Counted from the stretch's first letter, positions 34,771 through 44,262 are shown. The stretch is 64,000 nucleotides of DNA from Comamonadaceae bacterium UBA2121 (GCA_002331385.1 DCYB01000007.1:204592-268591), one strand, 5' to 3'. A program made the numbers and translations. The notes: generated from the letters alone by a model not told the origin.

Positions 34771-35961
34771 TCAGGCGGCCAGCAGCACGTTGCGCGCGTT
34801 GCTGCGGCGCGTGGCGTCTCGCAGGATGCGCTCCAGCAGCACCGGCACGTCCTGTGCCGCGCTGTTGCGCACACGTTGTGCGGCGTCCTTGAAGCGAGGC
34901 AGTTGGGGCGTGAGTTCCTGCACTGCGGCGGCCACGTCCTTGAAGCTGGGCAGCACCAGCCCCAATCCGTTGTCACGCACCCAGTCCGTGCAATAGCGTT
35001 CCTGCGGCATGGTCCACGCATTGCGCACCACGATCGGGGCCAGCCCCATCTGCACGGCCTCGCTCAGGCTGCCGCTGCCGGGCTTGCCGATAAAGAAATC
35101 CGCCATTTGCATGTAGCGCGCCATCTCGCGCGTGAACTCCAGCACCAGTGTGGGCGCGTTGCGTGGCAATGCGCGCATGGCCCGCGCCAGCTGCGCATTG
35201 CGCCCGCAGGCCACGATGAGCTGCGTTTCGGTGAGCGCCTGCGCAATCGCTAGCATCTGGCGCGATCCCTCGGCACCGAACAGGACGAGCCCGGTGGGCT
35301 GCGTGGGGTCCAGCCCGGCGCGTTGCAGCTCCTGCACGCGATTTACCGGCGTGGGTCGATAGAACTGCTCGCCCAGCAACATGCCGCCGGATTGCCACAC
35401 CCGATGCGCCGCACACCCCGCCGCCCGCGCCTGCGCCACGGCATAAGGCGTGCCGCAGACGACGTGCTGCTGCGTGCGAGGCTCCGTCCAGAATCGCGGC
35501 GGGCAGTCGGCGAGGTCGGTCATCACGGTGACGAAGGGCACTTCCGGCAAAGTCAGGGCCAGCGCATCGGCCATCGAGCGATTGAAATTCGGCACCAGCG
35601 ACACCACCATGTCCGGGCGCTCGCTGGCCCAGTAGCCGCGCAGGCGCTGCACCAGAGCGCGATGGCTGAAGCGGATCATGCTTTGCAGCACGCGCAATTC
35701 CTGCGACAACCCCAAAGTCCAGCCGCGCGCGAGGCGCCGGTTGTAGACGTCCTCCGGGTCCATGCCGGTCCATTGCCGGAAGCGTGCGCCAGGGTCGAGC
35801 ACTTCAAACAGATTCGTGCGCTGCACCTGCCACGGCAGAGCGGCCCGCTGGATGGCGGACTCCAGTGCCAGTGATGATGCGCGGTGCCCTCCGCCTGCGT
35901 TGAAATAGATGAGTTCGACCCGTGGTTTGCGACCCTCAGACGACCGCGGCATTGCTGTCAT
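34771..35961 (-). CDS. MGDG-synthase-like glycosyltransferase (GT28 type)
   Basis: The 396-residue protein starts VELIYFNAGGGHRASSLAL, the glycine-rich loop of the monogalactosyldiacylglycerol synthase N-terminal domain. The C-terminal nucleotide-sugar domain includes FFIGKPGSGSLSEAVQMG. Such enzymes add sugars to diacylglycerol or similar lipids at the inner face of the membrane. The ATG at 35961 is preferred because AAGGAAG sits five bases upstream. It overlaps the end of the LpxH-like gene by 26 bases, so both are made from one message. Confidence 0.85.
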   Translation of the reverse strand: MTAMPRSSEGRKPRVELIYFNAGGGHRASSLALESAIQRAALPWQVQRTNLFEVLDPGARFRQWTGMDPEDVYNRRLARGWTLGLSQELRVLQSMIRFSHRALVQRLRGYWASERPDMVVSLVPNFNRSMADALALTLPEVPFVTVMTDLADCPPRFWTEPRTQQHVVCGTPYAVAQARAAGCAAHRVWQSGGMLLGEQFYRPTPVNRVQELQRAGLDPTQPTGLVLFGAEGSRQMLAIAQALTETQLIVACGRNAQLARAMRALPRNAPTLVLEFTREMARYMQMADFFIGKPGSGSLSEAVQMGLAPIVVRNAWTMPQERYCTDWVRDNGLGLVLPSFKDVAAAVQELTPQLPRFKDAAQRVRNSAAQDVPVLLERILRDATRRSNARNVLLAA

Positions 35962-36757
35962 GAACTTCCTTGTTGTGCTTCTTGCCCGATTGCAGGAGCG
36001 CCATCTCGTCGCTCCAGTGCAGTATTTCCAGAGAACCATCGGCGTGCTCGGCGAGCGCGGTCAGGCTTTCGACCCAGTCGCCATCGTTGGCGTAGAGGAT
36101 GCCGTCGATGTCGCGCATCTCGGCGTGGTGGATGTGGCCGCACACGACGCCTTGCAACCCGCGCTTGGCGGCCTCGCGCGCCACGGCGTTTTCAAAATCG
36201 CCCACATAGTTCACCGCGCGTTTGACCTTCAGCTTGAGGTATTTGGACAAGGACCAGTAAGGCAGCCCCATGCGTGCGCGCAACGAGTTCAGATGCCGGT
36301 TGAGCTTGAGCGTGAATTCATACAGCGTGTCGCCCACATAGGCGAGCCATTTGGCGCACTGGATGACACCGTCGAACAAGTCGCCGTGGATCACCCAGAG
36401 CTTGCGGCCGTCGGCGGTTTCGTGAATCCAGTCCTCGGCCACCTGCACGCCACCAAAGTTGAGTTGCACGTAGCGCCGCGCAAACTCGTCATGGTTGCCG
36501 GGAATGAAGATGACCTTCGTGCCCTTGCGCGCCTTGCGCAGCAGCTTTTGCACCACGTCATTGTGCGGCTGCGGCCAGTACCACTGGCGGCGCAATTGCC
36601 AGCCGTCGATGATGTCGCCGACCAGGAACAGCGTCTCGCATTCGGTGTGCTTGAGGAAATCGAGCAGCGCCCTCGCCTGACAGCCCGGCGTGCCGAGGTG
36701 CAGGTCGGATATCCACAGGGTGCGGAAACGCCGCACCGGGCGCGAGGCCTCAATCAT
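35936..36757 (-). CDS. Calcineurin-like phosphoesterase related to UDP-2,3-diacylglucosamine pyrophosphatase
   Basis: The 273-residue protein has the metallophosphoesterase motifs WISDLHLG, VGDIIDGW, IPGNHDEFA, VIHGD and GHIHH. It resembles the LpxH-like group but is longer than LpxH (about 240). The real lipid A enzyme cannot be told from a paralogue by sight. An alternative ATG at 36829 would add 24 residues. It is divergent from hpnD, and its end overlaps the lipid glycosyltransferase, which suggests an envelope-lipid role. Confidence 0.85.
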   Translation of the reverse strand: MIEASRPVRRFRTLWISDLHLGTPGCQARALLDFLKHTECETLFLVGDIIDGWQLRRQWYWPQPHNDVVQKLLRKARKGTKVIFIPGNHDEFARRYVQLNFGGVQVAEDWIHETADGRKLWVIHGDLFDGVIQCAKWLAYVGDTLYEFTLKLNRHLNSLRARMGLPYWSLSKYLKLKVKRAVNYVGDFENAVAREAAKRGLQGVVCGHIHHAEMRDIDGILYANDGDWVESLTALAEHADGSLEILHWSDEMALLQSGKKHNKEVHDSNAAVV

Positions 36758-36963
36758 GGCGTTATCCCGATCAGTCGAGCGGGTCAGGGAGGATTTCCAT
36801 GCATCCAGGAAAGCATCTTCACGTTTCATGAATCTGCATGGTGGGCAACGGCAGCGACACCCTCGTGACAACAGCAAGACATCTTCGTGACGCAGCAACG
36901 CTCCGTTTGGCAGGCGTGGCGCTCTGGCCGGTCGATGGCACAAACATGGGAGAATCGCGGGCT

Positions 36964-37803
36964 ATGACTCCGGAACAGTACGTCCAGCAAAAAGCCGCCA
37001 GTTCAGGCAGCAGTTTTTATTACGCCTTCCTGTTCCTGCCCGCAGAACGGCGCGCCGCCATCACCGCGTTCTACGCCTTCTGCCGCGAAGTGGACGATGT
37101 GGTGGACGAGGTGTCCGACCCCGGCGTTGCACGCACCAAGCTCGCCTGGTGGCAAAACGAAGTGCGCAGCGCCTTTGCGGGACAGCCCTCGCACCCCGTG
37201 ATGCAGGCCATGATGCCGCACGTGCCCACCTTCGGCCTGAAGGAGGAAAGCTTTCAGGCCATCATCCAGGGCTGCCAGATGGATCTGGAACAGACCCGCT
37301 ATCTCGACTTTGCCGGCCTTCAGCGCTACTGCCATCTCGTCGCAGGCGTGGTGGGCGAAGTATCGGCGCGCATCTTTGGTCAGACCCAGGAGGCTACGAC
37401 CGAATATGCACACAAGCTCGGACTGGCTTTCCAGCTCACCAACATCATTCGTGACGTGGGCGAGGACGCGATGATGGGCCGCATCTACCTGCCGGTGTCC
37501 GAGTTGCAGCAGTTCGACGTGAAGGCTCATGAAATCCTGAACCGCAAGTATTCAGACAATTTCACCCAATTGATGCGCTTCCAGGCCGAGCGCGCGCACC
37601 GCCTGTATGACGAGGCGCTGGCGCTGCTGCCCGATGCGGACCGCCGCGCGCAAAAGCCCGGCCTGATGATGGCCAGCATCTACCGCACGCTGCTGCGAGA
37701 GATCGAGCGCGACAACTTTCAGGTGCTGCACCAGCGCATCAGCCTCACGCCACTGCGCAAGCTCTGGCTCGCATGGAAGATGCAGGCGCTGGGGCGCATG
37801 TGA
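36964..37803 (+). CDS. hpnD: Presqualene diphosphate synthase HpnD
   Basis: Condenses two farnesyl diphosphates to presqualene diphosphate, the first step of the HpnCDE route to squalene. The 279-residue protein has both aspartate-rich motifs: REVDDVVDE (Asp44, Asp45, Asp48) and NIIRDVGED. The ATG at 36964 begins MTPEQYVQQK, the usual start. Its stop overlaps the GTG of hpnE (GTGA at 37800-37803). Confidence 0.94.
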   Translation: MTPEQYVQQKAASSGSSFYYAFLFLPAERRAAITAFYAFCREVDDVVDEVSDPGVARTKLAWWQNEVRSAFAGQPSHPVMQAMMPHVPTFGLKEESFQAIIQGCQMDLEQTRYLDFAGLQRYCHLVAGVVGEVSARIFGQTQEATTEYAHKLGLAFQLTNIIRDVGEDAMMGRIYLPVSELQQFDVKAHEILNRKYSDNFTQLMRFQAERAHRLYDEALALLPDADRRAQKPGLMMASIYRTLLREIERDNFQVLHQRISLTPLRKLWLAWKMQALGRM

Positions 37804-39209
37804 CGGAGCATGTAACGGCGCATGTGAAGGCGCAGGTGACAGGCTTGGCGTCCAGGGCGCGCCCACCTCAGCGGGTTGCCATCGTCGGCGCCGGCTGGGC
37901 AGGCATGGCCGCCGCCGTGGGTGCCGCGCAGGCGGGGCACGCCGTGACGGTCATTGAAGCGGCGCGCACGCTGGGAGGCCGCGCTCGCGCCGTCACCGCG
38001 CAGTGGGACGATGGTACTGCGCTCACGCTCGACAACGGCCAGCACATCCTGATCGGTGCATACCGCGAATGCCTGCGCCTGATGCGCATGGTGGGCGTGG
38101 ACCCCGACACGGCCATGCAGCGCATGCCGCTGTCCTTGCAGTTTCCGGATGGCACGGGGTTGCAGTTTCCTGATCTGGCACCGCCGTGGGACGCGCTGCT
38201 CGGCATTGCGCGCGCACGCGGCTGGAGCGCGGGTGAACGCATCGCCCTGCTGACCCGCGCGGCGCGCTGGCGTATGCATGGCTTTACCTGCCCCGCCACG
38301 GACAGCGTGGCCGATCTCTGTGCAGGCCTGCCGCACAAGCTGATGCAGGAATTCATCGACCCGCTGTGCGTCTCCGCGCTCAACACGGTGGCGGCAGAGT
38401 CCAGCGGACAGGTGTTCCTGCGCGTGCTCCGGGACAGCCTGTTCAGCGGGCGCGGTGGCTCCCACATGCTGCTGCCGCGTGCAGATCTCAGCGCGCTGTT
38501 TCCTGCCGCTGCGGCGCGCTGGTTGCACAAACGCGGCCAGCAGGTGCTGGTCGGCCAGCGTGTGCGTGAACTGGTGCCATTGCATGCGGCGAATGACGCC
38601 GCCGTGCACTGGCAGCTCGATGGCCAAGTGTTCGACGCGGTGATCCTGGCAACGCCCGCCAACGAGACGGCGCGCTTGGTGCTGGGCGCAGCCGATGCTC
38701 TGGATGCCAACCCCAGCGCGACCGCGACCGCGACCGCAACGGCCATGCGTGGCTGGGCCGACACCGCTCAGGCATTGAAGCACGCCGCCATCGCCACGGT
38801 ATATGCACGCACGGAGCATGGCGACTCAGCGCAACTCGCGCGGCCCATGCTGGCATTGCGCTGCGCGCCCACAATGCCCGCACAGTTTGTTTTCGATCGC
38901 GAGCAGTTGGGCGGCCCTGCCGGTTTGCTGGCCTTCGTCGTCAGCGCCTTTGAAGGTGAACGGGAGGCGCTGGCACCCCAAGTGCTGAAGCAGGCCGAAG
39001 TGCAACTTCAACTGCCGCGCATGCGCCATGTGCAAACCGTGGTGGAAAAGCGCGCCACATTCCAATGCTCGCCCCAACTGGTGCGCCCGCCCATGCAGAT
39101 CGCGCCCGGCTTGCTCGCATGTGCGGATTATGTGGATGGCCCCTACCCGGCTACGCTGGAAGGCGCTGTGCTGCATGGCACGGCGGCGGCGGCCACGCTG
39201 GGCGAATGA
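37800..39209 (+). CDS. hpnE: Hydroxysqualene dehydroxylase HpnE
   Basis: FAD-dependent enzyme that reduces hydroxysqualene to squalene. The 469-residue protein has an N-terminal dinucleotide-binding motif (VAIVGAGWAGMAAAVGAAQAG) shortened here to VGAGWAGMAAA, followed by EAARTLGGRA. A GTG at 37800 overlapping the hpnD stop is the most economical start. A codon run of Ala-Thr (ATATATATA) near residue 310 comes from a hexanucleotide repeat and is probably a surface loop. Confidence 0.92.
   Translation: MTEHVTAHVKAQVTGLASRARPPQRVAIVGAGWAGMAAAVGAAQAGHAVTVIEAARTLGGRARAVTAQWDDGTALTLDNGQHILIGAYRECLRLMRMVGVDPDTAMQRMPLSLQFPDGTGLQFPDLAPPWDALLGIARARGWSAGERIALLTRAARWRMHGFTCPATDSVADLCAGLPHKLMQEFIDPLCVSALNTVAAESSGQVFLRVLRDSLFSGRGGSHMLLPRADLSALFPAAAARWLHKRGQQVLVGQRVRELVPLHAANDAAVHWQLDGQVFDAVILATPANETARLVLGAADALDANPSATATATATAMRGWADTAQALKHAAIATVYARTEHGDSAQLARPMLALRCAPTMPAQFVFDREQLGGPAGLLAFVVSAFEGEREALAPQVLKQAEVQLQLPRMRHVQTVVEKRATFQCSPQLVRPPMQIAPGLLACADYVDGPYPATLEGAVLHGTAAAATLGE
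38718..38735 (+). repeat. Hexanucleotide tandem repeat inside hpnE
   Basis: Three perfect copies of GCGACC, with a degenerate fourth, encode alternating Ala-Thr. Being a multiple of three it would not shift the frame. Confidence 0.8.
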
Positions 39210-39227
39210 AAAACGTGCGCTAGTGCT

Positions 39228-40517
39228 TCAGGCCAGGATCGACGCAGGCGGTGGCGGCGGATTGAGTTCGCGCGGCAACACGTCGGCCAGCTTCAGCACT
39301 TCCATGCCGGTGTTGTGCCAGAAGCGATCCAGCTCGGGCGTGCGCTCCAGCAGCAGCTTGCGCACGAGCGCCTCCAGGTGCGTCGTCGCGGGATCGGCCA
39401 CCAGCACGAAGCGCGCGTCGTCGCACTCCGCCGCACCGGCTGCCGTCTCGTTGACTTGCACGATCCAGTCCAGATAGGTGAGCGTTTCCAGTACCGGTTC
39501 CAGTTGCAGCGCATCCACGCCGGTCAGATGCGCCATCTCGGTGGCGGTCAGGCCATGCCGCACGCCGTTGCGCTCATGGTGCAGATGCTGGAGCACCTCG
39601 ATCGCCAGCATGAAGTTCCACCCCGGCGATCCCGGCCTGCGCGACACGCCCGCCAGCAGACTGGGCAGATACGCCGCGACGACCGCGCCCAGCAGCACGA
39701 TGACCCAGGCCACATAAATCCACAGCAGCAAGATCGGCAAGGTGGCGAACGTGCCGTACAGCACCGAATACGTCGGCACGGACGTGAGATACAGGCTCAG
39801 CACCTTCTTCGCCAATTCGATGCCGATGGAGACGAACACGCCTCCCGCCCAGGCATAGCGCCAGCCCACGTGCACGTTGGGCACGTAGCGGTACAGCCCC
39901 GCCATGCCCGCGGCCAGCAACACGAATTCGATCGAATCGAAGATGAAGCGCGTGCCCTGCGGCAGCGTCTCGCCAATGCCGCGCGATGCCGCCGACGCCA
40001 CCCAGGTCGTGAGCGTGAGGCTCACCGCCAGCACCAGCGGGCCGAGCGTCATCGCCGTCCAATAGATGAGCACGCGCTGCCCGAGCGGTCGCAGCTTGCG
40101 CACGCGCCAGATGTTGTTGAGCGTGCGGTCGATGGTCAGGATGAGCGTGAGCGCGGTGAGCATCAGGATCGACAGACCCATCGCCCCGAGCCCGCTGGCC
40201 TTGGCGGCAAACTGCGTGAGATAGTCCAGCACCGACCGCGAGATGGTGTCCGGAATGAGGCTGTCCACCAACCAGCGTTGCAGCAGCGACTGCATCTTGG
40301 CGAAGATGGGAAATGCCGAGAACACCGCCAGCGCCACGGTCACGAACGGAACCAGCGCCAGCAGTGTGGTGAATGTCAGGCTGGCTGCCGTGACGCCCAG
40401 GCGGTCTTCACGGTAGCGCTCGCGCAGCGTGTGGGCGGTGGTGCGCCATGGAAACTGGGCCAGCCCTTCCAGCCAGGACTCGAGGCGTTCGGCGAGTTGC
40501 TGAAAGGTCAAAGGCAT
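39228..40517 (-). CDS. YihY/BrkB family inner-membrane protein
   Basis: The 429-residue protein has about six transmembrane helices in residues 40-290 and the family signature LGVTAASLTFTTLLALVPF. The region YSVLYGTFATLPILLLWIYV is also characteristic. The 130-residue cytoplasmic tail resembles a winged-helix fold (HGLTATEMAHLTGVDALQLEPV), as in many YihY proteins of this group. It was once annotated as RNase BN, which is wrong for this family. It is convergent with hpnE and divergent from the DUF2069 gene. Confidence 0.92.
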   Translation of the reverse strand: MPLTFQQLAERLESWLEGLAQFPWRTTAHTLRERYREDRLGVTAASLTFTTLLALVPFVTVALAVFSAFPIFAKMQSLLQRWLVDSLIPDTISRSVLDYLTQFAAKASGLGAMGLSILMLTALTLILTIDRTLNNIWRVRKLRPLGQRVLIYWTAMTLGPLVLAVSLTLTTWVASAASRGIGETLPQGTRFIFDSIEFVLLAAGMAGLYRYVPNVHVGWRYAWAGGVFVSIGIELAKKVLSLYLTSVPTYSVLYGTFATLPILLLWIYVAWVIVLLGAVVAAYLPSLLAGVSRRPGSPGWNFMLAIEVLQHLHHERNGVRHGLTATEMAHLTGVDALQLEPVLETLTYLDWIVQVNETAAGAAECDDARFVLVADPATTHLEALVRKLLLERTPELDRFWHNTGMEVLKLADVLPRELNPPPPPASILA

Positions 40518-40571
40518 GATGGATATGATCGCAGCATTGCCCCGATCTTATCCAACCCCATTCAAGCTGCA

Positions 40572-41030
40572 ATGACCGACACGTCACCTGTTGACCGAAC
40601 CACAGGCACCCATGCGCACGCTGCCCACACCCAACCGCTCCCTGAAGTGACGGCCGACGTGGCCTTCACACGCTGGTTGGCCGTGGGTAGTTTGCTGGGA
40701 CTGATCGCACTGTGCCTGGCTTGGGAGTTGTGGCTCGCGCCGCTGCGTCCCGGTGGTTCGTGGCTGGTGCTCAAGGCTCTGCCGCTGTGCCTTCCACTGG
40801 CCGGTTTGCTCAAGCGCCGCATGTACACCTACCGCTGGGTGAGTCTGGTCGTGTGGCTGTATTTCACCGAAGGCGTGGTGCGCGCCTGGAGCGACAAGGC
40901 CCCCGGTAACTGGCTGGCGATGGTGGAAATTTTCCTCTGCCTGCTGCTGTTCATTGCCTGCGCGCTGCACGTGCGCCTGCGCCACAATTCCGCGCGCGCT
41001 GCTGCTGCGACGGCGGCCGTAGCACGCTGA
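40572..41030 (+). CDS. DUF2069 family membrane protein
   Basis: The 152-residue protein has four helices (WLAVGSLLGLIALCLAWEL, LKALPLCLPLAGLL, VSLVVWLYFTEGVVRAW, MVEIFLCLLLFIACAL). The GLLKRRMYTYRWVSLVVWLY segment, split here as GLLKRRMYTYRW, is typical of DUF2069. Function unknown. The frame is open far upstream antisense to yihY, but ATG 40572 is the only sensible start. It is followed 22 bases on by the FAD-linked oxidase gene, a likely operon partner. Confidence 0.85.
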   Translation: MTDTSPVDRTTGTHAHAAHTQPLPEVTADVAFTRWLAVGSLLGLIALCLAWELWLAPLRPGGSWLVLKALPLCLPLAGLLKRRMYTYRWVSLVVWLYFTEGVVRAWSDKAPGNWLAMVEIFLCLLLFIACALHVRLRHNSARAAAATAAVAR

Positions 41031-41052
41031 ACCCCATCCACAAGGCTCTCTC

Positions 41053-42495
41053 ATGACGACTCCCGCATTCATCGACGAACTGCGCCAACTGGTTGGCGCG
41101 ACGCATGTCCTGACCGATGGTGACCTCACCGCGTGGGAGCTGGACTGGCGCCGCCGCAGCCACGGCAAGGCACTCGCCGTCGTTCGGCCCGCCAACACCG
41201 ACGAGGTTGCCGCCGTAGTGCGTGCCTGCGCCAGGGAGCGCGTGAGCATCGTTGCGCAAGGCGGCAATACGGGGCTGTCGGTTGGCTCCACGCCGGACGA
41301 CAGTGGCACGCAGGTGGTGCTCAGCCTCACGCGCATGAACGCTGTGCGCCACATCGATCACGCCAATCTCACCATGACCGTGGACGCGGGCTGCGTGCTG
41401 CAAAACCTGCAGGACGTGGCGGAAAAAGAGGGACTGCTGTTCCCGCTGTCGCTGGCGGCGGAAGGCAGTTGCACCATCGGCGGCAACCTGGGTACCAACG
41501 CAGGCGGCACACAAGTGGTTCGGTACGGCAACACGCGCGAGCTGTGTCTTGGTCTGGAGGTCGTCACCGCGCAGGGCGAGGTCTGGGACGGCCTCAAGGG
41601 TCTGCGCAAGGACAACACGGGCTACGACCTGCGCGATTTGTTCATTGGCAGCGAAGGCACATTGGGCATCATCACCGCAGCGACGATGAAGCTGTATCCT
41701 CAGCCCGCAGCGCAGCTCACCGCATGGGCGGCGGTTCCGTCCATGCAGGCTGCTATCCGCTTGCTTGGCTTGGCACACAAACAACTGGGCGCGGGCCTGA
41801 CCGGGTTTGAAGTGATGGGCCAGTTCGCGCTGAGCTTCGTCACGCGCCACATGCCGCAGTTGCGCATTCCCTTCACCGATATGAAGGACGAAGCGCCTTA
41901 CTGCGTGCTGCTGGAGAACTCCGACAGCGAATCCGAACAGCATGCGCGCGAGCGCTTTGAATCGCTGCTGGAGCTGGCGCTGGAAGATGGCTGCGTCGTC
42001 GATGCGGTCGTGGCCGAAAGCATCGCCCAGGCCCGCGAACTATGGCATGTGCGCGAAAGCATTCCGCTCGCGCAAGCCGAAGAAGGCCCGAACATCAAAC
42101 ACGATATTTCGGTCGCGGCATCACGCATTCCCGATTTTGTGGACTACGCCGACGCGCTGCTCCAGCGCGAGCTGCCGGGCGTGCGCATCGTGAACTTTGG
42201 CCATCTGGGTGACGGCAATCTGCACTACAACGTGCAAGCCCCTACCGAGGGTGATCCCAAGGCGTTCATGCGCGACAACGAGGATCGCGTGAACCACCTT
42301 GTCTATGAAGCCGTGGCGAAATTCGGCGGCTCGTTCTCCGCAGAGCATGGCGTCGGGGGACTCAAGGTGGACAAGCTGCAAAAGTACCAGTCCCCGGTGG
42401 CGCTGTCGATGATGCGCGCCATCAAGCAGGCGCTCGATCCCTTGGGGATCATGAACCCCGGCCGCATCCTGCCCGTCGCCGACAACGCGAGTTAA
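41053..42495 (+). CDS. FAD-linked D-2-hydroxyacid dehydrogenase (GlcD/D2HGDH type)
   Basis: The 480-residue flavoprotein has the vanillyl-alcohol-oxidase-type FAD domain (VAQGGNTGLSVGSTP, then EGSCTIGGNLGTNAGG, then IGSEGTLGI). Its C-terminal cap includes NFGHLGDGNLHYN and EHGVGGLKVDKL, where the histidines bind metal and substrate. Related enzymes oxidise D-lactate, D-2-hydroxyglutarate or glycolate. The exact substrate is not predictable, but absence of GlcE/GlcF neighbours argues against glycolate oxidase. Confidence 0.92.
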   Translation: MTTPAFIDELRQLVGATHVLTDGDLTAWELDWRRRSHGKALAVVRPANTDEVAAVVRACARERVSIVAQGGNTGLSVGSTPDDSGTQVVLSLTRMNAVRHIDHANLTMTVDAGCVLQNLQDVAEKEGLLFPLSLAAEGSCTIGGNLGTNAGGTQVVRYGNTRELCLGLEVVTAQGEVWDGLKGLRKDNTGYDLRDLFIGSEGTLGIITAATMKLYPQPAAQLTAWAAVPSMQAAIRLLGLAHKQLGAGLTGFEVMGQFALSFVTRHMPQLRIPFTDMKDEAPYCVLLENSDSESEQHARERFESLLELALEDGCVVDAVVAESIAQARELWHVRESIPLAQAEEGPNIKHDISVAASRIPDFVDYADALLQRELPGVRIVNFGHLGDGNLHYNVQAPTEGDPKAFMRDNEDRVNHLVYEAVAKFGGSFSAEHGVGGLKVDKLQKYQSPVALSMMRAIKQALDPLGIMNPGRILPVADNAS

Positions 42496-42499
42496 ACGC

Positions 42500-43099
42500 T
42501 TAACGGCTGGCCGTTGGCGACATCACGTTCGCCATGGTCTTCTTCACATCGGGCGGCCAGGGAATGTCGCCCGATGCCAGATCGGTGAACTCCGATTGCG
42601 TGCCGTCGTGCAGCAGCCATACGCGCACGGCATTGCGCACGGGATCGATCACCACCGCGCCGCCCTCGTTGCCTCCTTCGTGCGGCCGGTTGCCGATGAT
42701 GCTCCAGACCTCGCCCTCGCGCGACAGCGGACCGACGGTGCCTAGATTCTTCACCAGCGTGGCGTACTGGTCGCCCATGAGCGCTTTGAGCCGCTGCGCC
42801 AGCACACCGGTTTCAAGAAAGCGCACCTCGTCCTGCGGGTATTTGCCCAGCAGCGGCTCCAGCGAAGCCAGCCTCGTCTCGCCTGCTTGCGGCACGTGCG
42901 CCTTGCGCACAAAAGCGCGATTGCCGCGGATCTCCTGCGCCTGCGCGCTGCTGATGGGCGACGTCGACACGCGCGCCTCCGGTTCGGCCTTGGGCGCAGG
43001 AGGTGGTACCGTGACGGGTGGCTTTTTGGAGTCGCACGCCAACAGCAGGGTGGCAACGGCGCACAGTGCCACAACGGTTCTGCAATGGGTGAGTGTCAT
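42500..43099 (-). CDS. Lipoprotein of unknown function
   Basis: The 199-residue protein has a signal peptide with lipobox LLLAC (Cys about 22), then a Pro/Lys linker and a folded domain of about 140 residues ending NVMSPTASR. Aspartate after the lipid-bearing Cys (CDS) could favour inner-membrane retention by the +2 rule. A longer frame begins at 43297, but the ATG at 43099 follows GGAGCAGG. It is convergent with the FAD dehydrogenase (4-base gap). No family recognised. Confidence 0.78.
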   Translation of the reverse strand: MTLTHCRTVVALCAVATLLLACDSKKPPVTVPPPAPKAEPEARVSTSPISSAQAQEIRGNRAFVRKAHVPQAGETRLASLEPLLGKYPQDEVRFLETGVLAQRLKALMGDQYATLVKNLGTVGPLSREGEVWSIIGNRPHEGGNEGGAVVIDPVRNAVRVWLLHDGTQSEFTDLASGDIPWPPDVKKTMANVMSPTASR

Positions 43100-43354
43100 G
43101 AAACCTGCTCCTTCCGATTTCCGCAAGCCCGCGCGCAGCCAGCGTTCTCTCAGACTGCGTCGCTGGACGGGGGTGATGTATCGATTTTGAATCAGCCGCG
43201 ACTTATTTATATCACCGGAGCGTGACATTTCGCTAAAAAATGTGTCGCCCGGAAAGCTGCGCACATCTCGTACAGCGCACAAGGAGACCCGGTCCATGGC
43301 ACACTAGCCGATAGTTTCCGGCGCGCCTTCTGGCGCCTGCACACAAGACCATTC

Positions 43355-43371
43355 GCCCTGCCTGACAGGGC
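43355..43371 (+). promoter_or_regulatory. Small hairpin in the thyA leader
   Basis: Stem GCCCTG/CAGGGC with a 5-base loop lies 23 bases before the thyA start. It could affect translation, but no regulator is indicated. Confidence 0.35.
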
Positions 43372-43394
43372 TTCCAATTGGGCCCAAACTGTTC

Positions 43395-44219
43395 ATGAGC
43401 ACGAGCATCGCATCCCGTCCCGTCCGTTCGCAATATGAAGACTTCCTGCGTCACGTCTTTGAAAATGGCGTGTCCAAGTCCGACCGTACTGGCACGGGAA
43501 CGCGCAGCGTGTTCGGCTACCAGATGCGCTTCAATCTGGCAGAAGGCTTTCCGCTCGTCACCACCAAGAAGGTGCACCTGAAGTCCATCATTCTGGAACT
43601 GCTGTGGTTTCTGCGTGGCGACAGCAACGTCCGCTGGCTGCAAGAGCGCGGCTGCACGATCTGGGACGAATGGGCACGCGAGGACGGCGACCTGGGCCCC
43701 GTGTACGGCGTGCAATGGCGCAGTTGGCCCACTCCCGGCGGGGGTCACATCGACCAGATCGCCGAAGTGGTCCAGCAACTCAGGAGCAACCCGGACAGCC
43801 GCCGCATCATCGTGAGCGCATGGAACGTGGCCGACCTGCCCGACATGGCGCTCATGCCCTGCCATGCGTTCTTCCAGTTCTATGTGGCCGATGGCAAGCT
43901 CAGTTGCCAGCTTTATCAGCGCAGCGCCGACATCTTCCTCGGCGTTCCATTCAACATCGCCAGCTACGCGCTGCTCACCCACATGCTGGCCCAGCAATGC
44001 GATCTGGAAGTGGGGGATTTCGTCTGGACCGGCGGTGATTGCCATATTTACAACAACCATTTCGAGCAGGTGCAAACGCAGCTTTCCCGCACGCCGTATG
44101 CCTACCCCACTCTGAAAATCAAGCGTCGCCCAGACTCCATATTCGAGTATGAGTATGATGATTTCGAAGTGCTTGAATACGAACACCACGCAGCCATCAA
44201 GGCACCTGTGGCGGTTTGA
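43395..44219 (+). CDS. thyA: Thymidylate synthase
   Basis: Methylates dUMP to dTMP with methylenetetrahydrofolate in the cytoplasm. The 274-residue protein has the nucleophilic cysteine in LMPCHAFFQFYV, the folate site SDRTGTGT, and the RSADIFLGVPFNIASYA block. folA follows 43 bases later on the same strand, a common pair because thymidylate synthase makes the dihydrofolate that FolA reduces. Confidence 0.98.
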   Translation: MSTSIASRPVRSQYEDFLRHVFENGVSKSDRTGTGTRSVFGYQMRFNLAEGFPLVTTKKVHLKSIILELLWFLRGDSNVRWLQERGCTIWDEWAREDGDLGPVYGVQWRSWPTPGGGHIDQIAEVVQQLRSNPDSRRIIVSAWNVADLPDMALMPCHAFFQFYVADGKLSCQLYQRSADIFLGVPFNIASYALLTHMLAQQCDLEVGDFVWTGGDCHIYNNHFEQVQTQLSRTPYAYPTLKIKRRPDSIFEYEYDDFEVLEYEHHAAIKAPVAV

Positions 44220-44262
44220 GTTTATGGTCGTAGTTTTGGTTTGAGTTCAAGAGGGCACAGCC

